In this document: positions 6,597 to 10,903 of the stretch, piece after piece
Layout: each line of letters opens with the position of its first letter
Numbering within the stretch: position 1 is the stretch's first letter
NCBI GenBank assembly: GCA_946545765.1
Contig: CAMNNS010000044.1
Span: 1-10,903, forward strand
Length of the DNA: 10,903 bases
DNA from: an uncultured Bacteroidales bacterium
GTDB taxonomy: Bacteria; Bacteroidota; Bacteroidia; Bacteroidales; UBA932
Direction: 5' to 3'
Position numbers and translations under genes: made by a program
The notes under the pieces: generated by a model
What the model saw: only the letters and a program-made list of their open reading frames with translations
Told to the model about the DNA's origin: nothing
Database searches by the model: none

Positions 6597-7786
6597 ATAA
6601 ATAAATCTCTTATAATACCGTCTGAAACAAATAGTTTTTCGGGCGGTATTTTTATTTTATCTCCATCTTGAACTAAAAGTTTTCTCTCTTTTAATCTCTC
6701 TATCGTAATTGCAAAAGAGTGGTTATCTTCCGATTTTGCTTCAAAGACTTTACTGCGTAACATCATTATTTTAGAGAGCGATGCTCCTTGTATCATTCTT
6801 AGAGATAACATAATATACTCATTATAAATATCTTTATCGTACAGTTCTTCCTCCTCTATCATTGAATTTCTTTTAATCTTATCTTTCCCAAGACAATTAT
6901 AATAATCTACATAATCTTTTATGTTAGATCTGTTCCAAAAGCGTTTATTCCCAATAAATGAATGGGCAGAAGGGCCAAAACCAATATAAGGAACGCCACT
7001 CCAATAATTAGAATTATGTCTTGAATAAAACCTTTTTTTAGAAAAATTAGACACCTCATACTGCTGATACCCTGCCTCTTGAAGAGTGTCTTGTAAAATT
7101 GTATATTGATTATACGAATCTTCTTGAGAAACAATATTATATTTTTCTTCTGCAAAGAGTTTATCTAAAAAAGAGCCGTCGTCTATACTGAGCTGGTATG
7201 CAGATATATGCTCGGGTGATAATTCTAAAATTCTATTAAGGTTTTCTCTCCATTCAACAAGTTTTAAAGTAGAAAATCCAAAAATTAAATCTAAAGAGAT
7301 ATTATCAAATCCTACCTCTCTTAAAATTTTAAAAGCTTTTAAAATATCCTCGGAGGTGTGTCTCCTTCTCATCCATGATAGATGCTTATTATTAAAAGAT
7401 TGCACCCCCATACTAATTCTATTTACACCTCTTTCTTTCAGAGCCGAAGCATACTCCTTGGTTATATCATCGGGATTCACTTCAAAAGTAAACTCAAAAA
7501 TATCGGGGTCATTACAACTAAACGAATCGGGATAGAAAGAAAAATTATTTTTAATCTCAGAAATTATTTTATCTATCTCAGCGATAGTTAATACCGAGGG
7601 CGTTCCGCCACCAAAATACAAACTCTTTACATTGCACTGAGAAGAAAAAAAATTCCTGCGCTCACATATTTCTTTTGTAAGAGCAGGAACCAATTTTTCT
7701 CTAAATTTCTTATCTACAGTAGAATAAAAGCCACAATATATACATTTACTCTTGCAAAAAGGGGTATGAACATATATACCTGCCAT
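6593..7786 (-). CDS. hemW: Radical SAM haem chaperone HemW (HemN-like)
   Basis: Radical SAM protein of the HemN/HemW family. HemW members bind haem and help insert it into respiratory enzymes, and were long misannotated as oxygen-independent coproporphyrinogen III oxidase. The 397-residue product has the cluster motif CKSKCIYC (C11, C15, C18) followed by GF, as in HemW. Next come GGGTPS (59-64), EVNPDD (102-107), GVNRISMGVQSF (120-131), YEVSNF (243-248), HNSNYW (257-262) and GFGPSAHS (269-276). The C-terminal HemN winged-helix-like domain ends at LFVSDGIIRDLFI. The short N-terminus before the first cysteine favours HemW over HemN. Its stop codon overlaps the end of convergent sdhC by 4 bp. 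It lies 21 bp downstream of the coiled-coil gene and is probably cotranscribed with it. Confidence 0.93.
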   Translation of the reverse strand: MAGIYVHTPFCKSKCIYCGFYSTVDKKFREKLVPALTKEICERRNFFSSQCNVKSLYFGGGTPSVLTIAEIDKIISEIKNNFSFYPDSFSCNDPDIFEFTFEVNPDDITKEYASALKERGVNRISMGVQSFNNKHLSWMRRRHTSEDILKAFKILREVGFDNISLDLIFGFSTLKLVEWRENLNRILELSPEHISAYQLSIDDGSFLDKLFAEEKYNIVSQEDSYNQYTILQDTLQEAGYQQYEVSNFSKKRFYSRHNSNYWSGVPYIGFGPSAHSFIGNKRFWNRSNIKDYVDYYNCLGKDKIKRNSMIEEEELYDKDIYNEYIMLSLRMIQGASLSKIMMLRSKVFEAKSEDNHSFAITIERLKERKLLVQDGDKIKIPPEKLFVSDGIIRDLFI

Positions 7787-7807
7787 TAAACTACAAACTT
7801 CTTTTTT

Positions 7808-8656
7808 CTATTTGAGGTATATCTCTGTTGTCCCCATTAGGCCTCTATCTGTATAAGCCTCTACTGTATAAACACCTTTGGTAAAACCAACCCCAGGAAC
7901 AAAGTAAATACATACCTCCAACTCTTCTCCTTGATAATCTACCTCGCGAGAAGCAGAGCATATAAGTTGTTCATCATCAACAGTAAACAATTCTTGATCT
8001 CCTGCAGTCAATAAAATTCCATCAGGTCCTTTTACCCTTACATAAACCTTCATCAAGCCTGTTTTAGCAATAGAGTTTTCTATTAAAGAAATACAGGTCT
8101 TTAGCTTTTCTGTCCTTGAAGATCTGTTAGTTTCTTTGTCTCTGCCATTTATCGCGATAACAGTCAACCCCCTACCTCTAATCACAGAACCTTTATCTAC
8201 CTGCTTACTCAACTCATCTGTAGTAGTTTTAAGTTGGTTATATTTAGTAGCACTCTCTTGTGCCTCTTTCTTTGCTTGAGCAGTCTCCTCTTTAAGGGCT
8301 ATATTTAATTGATTTAGAGAATCTATCTGAGTTATGTAACTCTTCATAATGGAACGCAATGTCCCTAACTCTTTCTGGTATTTGTTAAGTTGTGTTCTAT
8401 TTGTAGCCTCAGTTTTTTTAATCTTTTCTATTAACTCGGCAACCTTCTCTCTCTCTACTTGCAATTGGACATTTATTGTGTCGTTTGTAGAAGATAAAGT
8501 TGCATACTCTTGCTGAAGTTTTGCTACATCACTAATTAACACATCTTTATCATTCTTGAGATCTGTTTTTTGCCCGATAATATAAACTAATGCACCTGCA
8601 AGTAGTAAAACAAAAACTACTAAAATTCCAATAATTGTTTTTAACTTTTTTTCCAT
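7808..8656 (-). CDS. Membrane-anchored coiled-coil protein with C-terminal beta domain, function unknown
   Basis: The 282-residue product is not a family I can name. One N-terminal transmembrane segment (about 8-27, IIGILVVFVLLLAGALVYII) is followed by a long heptad-rich coiled coil at about 30-155 (KLQQEYATL, LQVEREKVAELIEKI, YNQLKTTTDELSKQV). A C-terminal domain of about 125 residues is beta-rich (GLTVIAINGRD, LMKVYVRVKGPDG, ELEVCIYFVPGVGFTKGVYTVEAYTDRGLMGTTEIYL). The lack of a signal cleavage site suggests anchoring in the inner membrane with the rest in the periplasm. The layout is common among conserved hypothetical proteins of Bacteroidales, where the coiled coil often earns the misleading label of SMC or chromosome partition protein. 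It lies directly upstream of hemW with a 21-bp gap, so they probably share a transcript. A motif copy, TTATCGCGATAA, lies inside the gene. Confidence 0.85.
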   Translation of the reverse strand: MEKKLKTIIGILVVFVLLLAGALVYIIGQKTDLKNDKDVLISDVAKLQQEYATLSSTNDTINVQLQVEREKVAELIEKIKKTEATNRTQLNKYQKELGTLRSIMKSYITQIDSLNQLNIALKEETAQAKKEAQESATKYNQLKTTTDELSKQVDKGSVIRGRGLTVIAINGRDKETNRSSRTEKLKTCISLIENSIAKTGLMKVYVRVKGPDGILLTAGDQELFTVDDEQLICSASREVDYQGEELEVCIYFVPGVGFTKGVYTVEAYTDRGLMGTTEIYLK

Positions 8657-8663
8657 AATTATA

Positions 8664-8671
8664 TATCTTTG
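8664..8671 (+). promoter_or_regulatory. Candidate -7 element for the small membrane protein gene
   Basis: TATCTTTG is a full match to TAnnTTTG. It would start transcription near 8678, about 30 nt before the ATG at 8709. No clear TTTG lies at the normal spacing; the nearest TTG is 26 bases upstream. It faces a matching -7 box on the opposite strand only 14 bases away. Confidence 0.33.
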
Positions 8672-8685
8672 TTATGGTTAATATT

Positions 8686-8693
8686 CAAATATA
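8686..8693 (-). promoter_or_regulatory. Candidate -7 element for the coiled-coil/hemW unit
   Basis: On the minus strand TATATTTG (8693-8686) is a full match to TAnnTTTG, the same octamer as used at frr and sdhC. Transcription would start near 8679, about 23 nt before the ATG at 8656. No TTTG -33 element is evident; the expected place lies inside the first codons of the divergent gene. Confidence 0.38.
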
Positions 8694-8708
8694 ATTATTT
8701 TTTATAAT

Positions 8709-9188
8709 ATGAATGCACGATATTTTCTTAGAGCTATTAAATATCTTTTATTTGTCTCTATACTCTTATCTATTATTGTACTAATTCTTTTCTACACTTC
8801 TGAACATTCCTCAAATATTATGCCTTGGCAACTTTTTGAAGGAAAATATTCGCAGTTAATTATCTTTATCATAGCAATTTCTGCTATCTATCCTATTTTT
8901 GGTTATCAGAAAAAAGAGATAATAATAGGCAATAGTCCCGATTTAATAGATGAAATAACTCGTGTAATGAAAAATTACCAATACAATGAGGAGAAGATAG
9001 ATGGTAATATTGTAACCTACAGACATAGAAGTTTTGTTGTTAAACTTTTTAGACAATTTGAAGACCGAATAACTATCACCTTTAAAGAAGATGGCTTTGC
9101 CGATATTGAAGGAATTAGAAAAGATATTGTACGAATTTCCTCAGCCTTAGAGAGAGAACTAAACCAAAGAGGCGAAGGAGAAATTTAA
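8709..9188 (+). CDS. Small two-helix membrane protein, function unknown
   Basis: This 159-residue product is not a family I can name. Two hydrophobic segments, about 10-29 (YLLFVSILLSIIVLILFY) and about 49-65 (LIIFIIAISAIYPIFGY), are followed by a soluble domain of about 90 residues. That domain has an alternating strand and helix pattern (KKEIIIGNSPDLIDEITRVMKNYQY, IVTYRHRSFVVKLFRQFEDRITITFKEDG, DIVRISSALEREL). It looks like a small alpha/beta fold on the cytosolic face. Base use matches the AT-rich neighbours. It is divergent from the coiled-coil gene with a 52-bp shared promoter region. A very good Shine-Dalgarno-like AAGGAGGT begins at its own stop codon with no start codon in reach downstream. 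Confidence 0.8.
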   Translation: MNARYFLRAIKYLLFVSILLSIIVLILFYTSEHSSNIMPWQLFEGKYSQLIIFIIAISAIYPIFGYQKKEIIIGNSPDLIDEITRVMKNYQYNEEKIDGNIVTYRHRSFVVKLFRQFEDRITITFKEDGFADIEGIRKDIVRISSALERELNQRGEGEI

Positions 9189-9271
9189 GGAGGTAAAATA
9201 CCATACCCTTACCCGCCGAAAGATATTTTTTGTCTTGGTTGGCGAAACGACTAAGTATATAATAGATGATG

Positions 9272-9952
9272 TTATAGAGAAATCCTCTCAATTTGTCTCT
9301 TTGTAAGGTATTGAAACCTTACCAAATCCTCGTGGCATTTGACAGGATGAGTATAGCCATCTGCAATTACGAATACATTGTCGGTGACAGAGGAAATAGC
9401 ACTATAGTTATGGTCAGTAACAATAATACCGTGATCCTTGCTCCGTTCTCTGATAAGTGCTTTTACTTCACCGATATTGACTGGATCTATCAGAGTAAAT
9501 GGTTCATCCAGAATATAGAACAGGGCATCACTCAGCAATATAAGATAGAGTTCTGCCAAACGTGCTTCCCCGTCCGATAGTTCGTAAATATAAGAATCAT
9601 AGTAGCGAGAATACTTAGGAACTCTATTTACAAAACTTGAATAACTGACCCCGTACAAATCAAAGGCTCTGTGCAGCTTTATCTTCTTAGGGATCAACCT
9701 TCCTTGTGGAAGATATTTGACATACCTGCCAATAATTTTGCGATTCATAGGCTTTTCATCTATACTCACCATTACACTCTCTACTTTCATCCCCCCCATC
9801 AGTGCTCGAAACATGCAGGATTTGCCAGTTCCGTTGCGACCAAGGAGACCTGTTACCTTACCTGTCTCAGAAGTAATATAACCTCCCCCTAAGACTGTTT
9901 TCTCTCCAAATCTGACAACTACGCTATCCACTAAAAGCTTGTGTTTATCCAT
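9272..9952 (-). CDS. ABC transporter ATP-binding protein (stand-alone, 226 aa)
   Basis: Single ATP-binding cassette. It has Walker A GRNGTGKS (38-45), the Q-loop YLPQG with Q83, signature LSDGE (125-129, a variant of LSGGQ that keeps the Ser and second Gly), Walker B FYILDEP with D149 and E150, and the H-loop TDH with H181. All catalytic residues are present, so it should hydrolyse ATP. The LDEPF..IDP and ITDHN-like stretch recalls LptB-type cassettes, but the region between Q-loop and signature (IPKKIKLHRAFDLYGVSYSS) is its own. Its ATG lies inside the end of the upstream 105-aa membrane gene (8-bp overlap). They are probably translated together and act as one complex. Substrate unknown. G+C is about 40% in sampled lines, higher than the core genes. 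Confidence 0.88.
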   Translation of the reverse strand: MDKHKLLVDSVVVRFGEKTVLGGGYITSETGKVTGLLGRNGTGKSCMFRALMGGMKVESVMVSIDEKPMNRKIIGRYVKYLPQGRLIPKKIKLHRAFDLYGVSYSSFVNRVPKYSRYYDSYIYELSDGEARLAELYLILLSDALFYILDEPFTLIDPVNIGEVKALIRERSKDHGIIVTDHNYSAISSVTDNVFVIADGYTHPVKCHEDLVRFQYLTKRQIERISL

Positions 9953-10262
9953 AGACCAGAAGTATTATGGTTATAAGAGTAGCAAGAGACAGAAAATCGG
10001 CAAGAATAATACTGGTAAGCAGTAGCCTGTACGAAAGTCCCAAGTTGATGTAAAAGAAAATGTCATCCCGATTACGGAACTTCTTAAGAAGAAATAGGGT
10101 GATAGCAGTTATTAAACCCTTTATGATGAAAGAATTAACCATAAAAGAGTAAGAAAACCCAACAAATAGTAATCCTACGCACATCAAATTATACACTGCA
10201 CCAATTAGGAAGACTCCTCTTCCATAGTGATAGGTGAGTAATATGCGGTTCCAAAAGGTCAT
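9945..10262 (-). CDS. Small polytopic membrane protein, probable partner of the ABC ATPase
   Basis: The 105-residue, very hydrophobic product has about four possible membrane segments: about 15-37 (VFLIGAVYNLMCVGLLFVGFSY), 44-60 (FIIKGLITAITLFLLKKF), 68-85 (DIFFYINLGLSYRLLLTS) and 84-104 (SIILADFLSLATLITIILLVY). The last two are close together and may be one re-entrant or kinked pair. No family is recognised. It overlaps the ABC ATPase gene by 8 bp, which points to translational coupling and a shared complex. At 105 residues it is far smaller than an ordinary ABC permease (usually six helices). It would need to oligomerise, or be an accessory to a permease encoded elsewhere. Confidence 0.72.
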   Translation of the reverse strand: MTFWNRILLTYHYGRGVFLIGAVYNLMCVGLLFVGFSYSFMVNSFIIKGLITAITLFLLKKFRNRDDIFFYINLGLSYRLLLTSIILADFLSLATLITIILLVYG

Positions 10263-10499
10263 TCTGCTTCAATTTTAAAAATAGCAGGTTATCTCATCAA
10301 AAATCAAGCCTTATTAAGATAACTTGAACATCTTTGTGGAAATATATGTCTTCGCCTAAAAATTATAAATGCAGTTAAAACCAAAGACTTATAAAAAAGA
10401 AATGAAAATAGAGAAATGGCACCTATTCGATAATCAATAACTGTCCGTTTCATGGATTGAAAAATTACTCATTTTTCAGCTCTCCTTGCTTATATTTTT
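10263..10499. other. Intergenic stretch at the edge of the restriction-type island, no intact gene
   Basis: About 237 bp with no supported gene. It holds only AT-rich sequence, a short inverted repeat (TGAAAAAT and ATTTTTCA around 10458-10478, 5-base loop, no T-run) and a 16-codon open stretch on minus ending KYKQGELKNE, just downstream of the hsdS remnant. This last could be leftover coding sequence, but it has no start. The region ends at the start of the 105-aa membrane gene. Confidence 0.5.
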
Positions 10500-10583
10500 C
10501 TACCAGAAAGTGATATAGTCATAAGAGTTACGCTCGTCACAAACAGAAACTAATTCACCTAATTTATACTTCTTTAATCCCAT
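10500..10583 (-). pseudogene. Truncated hsdS-like N-terminus (type I restriction specificity subunit remnant)
   Basis: The ATG at 10583 opens a 27-codon frame reading MGLKKYKLGELVSVCDERNS and ending DYITFW before TAG. KKYKLGEL followed by CDERNS is the typical opening of Bacteroidota HsdS proteins, which choose the DNA target of type I restriction-modification enzymes and normally run to about 400 residues. Here nothing like the target recognition domains follows. The start is only 3 bp after the stop of the winged-helix gene, so the two were probably one operon. The break after about 22 codons suggests a deletion or recombination; hsdS genes often shuffle by inversion. The short length means similarity is judged on few residues. 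Confidence 0.5.
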
Positions 10584-10586
10584 AGG

Positions 10587-10903
10587 CTATTCTTGATTAA
10601 TGATTTCCCAATGTCCGCCTTTGTCGGGTCCGACGCGACGGATAATGCCTTGAGATTTGAGTTTTTTGAGCTGCCATTTAATACCATCAGACGTTACACA
10701 ACACTTTTCAGCAAGTTCTTCCTGAGTAATTTCTGGGTAGTTTCTGATTAATTCTATAATTTTCTGGGTAGTTTTCTGGGTAGTTTTCTGGGTAGTTTTC
10801 TCCACAGCATCTTCTTTATTCTGTCCAATATCACCTGCATTCTTCAAGTTTACATTGTTCCTTTGGAACGTCACCAAGACACCTCCTTGTGCTGATTCAA
10901 TGG
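10587..10903 (-). CDS. AlbA_2/RecG-like ATP-binding protein, C-terminal winged-helix part (5' end outside window)
   Basis: The frame is open on the minus strand from the window edge to TAG at 10587-10589, giving about 105 residues. A TTG at 10877 exists, but in-frame codons continue upstream (IESAQGGVLVTFQRNN), so this is the C-terminal part of a longer gene. GGVLVTF is like the end of the ATP-binding module of AlbA_2/RecG-like putative regulators. A repeated linker TTQKTTQKTTQK follows. Then comes a winged helix-turn-helix (KIIELIRNYPEITQEELAEKC, DGIKWQLKKLKSQGIIRRVG) with the closing GGHWEII, a DNA-binding domain very common at the end of these proteins. Such genes are often found within type I restriction loci. 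The hsdS-like remnant 3 bp downstream agrees. A Fic-type protein can carry the same tail, so the full gene identity is not certain. Confidence 0.75.
   Translation of the reverse strand, partial: IESAQGGVLVTFQRNNVNLKNAGDIGQNKEDAVEKTTQKTTQKTTQKIIELIRNYPEITQEELAEKCCVTSDGIKWQLKKLKSQGIIRRVGPDKGGHWEIINQE
10760..10795 (-). repeat. Three tandem 12-bp repeats encoding TTQK
   Basis: TTTTCTGGGTAG (plus strand) occurs three times without mismatch at 10760-10771, 10772-10783 and 10784-10795, with half a copy after it. On minus it encodes TTQK three times in the linker between the ATP-binding part and the winged helix. The unit length is a multiple of three, so changes in copy number keep the frame. The 10-mer TTCTGGGTAG returns at 10731-10740 in another frame, encoding NYPE. 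Confidence 0.85.

Noticed and set aside
6919..7155. Hydrophobic 78-codon frame inside hemW on the same strand
   Set aside because: Overlaps conserved HemW motifs in another frame; hydrophobicity arises from AT-rich codons read out of frame.
7942..7951. CTCGCGAG as a fifth copy of the iterated palindrome
   Set aside because: It shares only TCGCGA; the flanks required in the other four copies (TTA and AT) are absent.
9214..9244. Possible terminator: CGCC and GGCG around a T-rich loop between the convergent genes
   Set aside because: The stem is only four base pairs with a 23-base loop and no T-run after it.
10458..10478. TGAAAAAT/ATTTTTCA hairpin as an intrinsic terminator
   Set aside because: The stem is almost all A-T and no T-run follows on either strand.
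10452..10502. KYKQGELKNE stretch as a second hsdS start, given the KYKLGEL in the remnant
   Set aside because: It has no start codon, a stop lies 17 codons upstream in frame and similarity covers only a few residues; it is kept only as possible debris.

Overview
The window looks like a chromosomal segment from a low-GC member of the Bacteroidota, most likely Bacteroidales. Three things point there. The gene content includes an FatA-like acyl-ACP thioesterase, a Bacteroidota-type phosphoglycerate kinase with a charged insert, and a five-helix SdhC. Promoters match TAnnTTTG rather than TATAAT. Most starts lack a Shine-Dalgarno sequence. No species can be named from what is visible.

Layout. (1) Positions 1-362 hold the 3' end of an unrecognised, relatively GC-rich gene (about 45% G+C by hand count). 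(2) Positions 409-9188 form an AT-rich housekeeping core (about one third G+C in sampled lines). It holds an RlmI/RlmK-like methyltransferase and pgk, divergent from one another. Next come an acyl-ACP thioesterase convergent with pgk, then frr, a TlpA-like lipoprotein and pyrH on the minus strand. These are followed by an orphan sdhC on plus, hemW on minus overlapping the end of sdhC, a coiled-coil membrane-anchored protein on minus upstream of hemW, and a divergent small membrane protein. (3) Positions 9189-10262 (about 40% G+C in sampled lines) hold a two-gene minus-strand unit: a four-helix-like small membrane protein overlapping an ABC ATPase by 8 bp. (4) Positions 10500-10903 hold the edge of what looks like a decayed type I restriction-modification island: the C-terminal winged-helix end of an AlbA_2/RecG-like protein followed 3 bp later by a 27-codon hsdS remnant.

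How the genes work together. pyrH, the lipoprotein and frr form a probable cluster, of which pyrH and frr are a common growth-related pair (pyrimidine nucleotides, ribosome recycling). sdhC (haem b membrane anchor) and hemW (haem chaperone) meet tail to tail, which fits shared haem use. The coiled-coil gene and hemW are probably cotranscribed.

The most interesting non-gene signal is the palindrome TTATCGCGATAA and close variants. It occurs four times in the AT-rich core, in all three reading frames and once between genes, which suggests a DNA-level iterated motif. The most system-like gene pair is the small ABC ATPase plus tiny membrane protein. No CRISPR array, tRNA, rRNA, insertion sequence or origin was seen.
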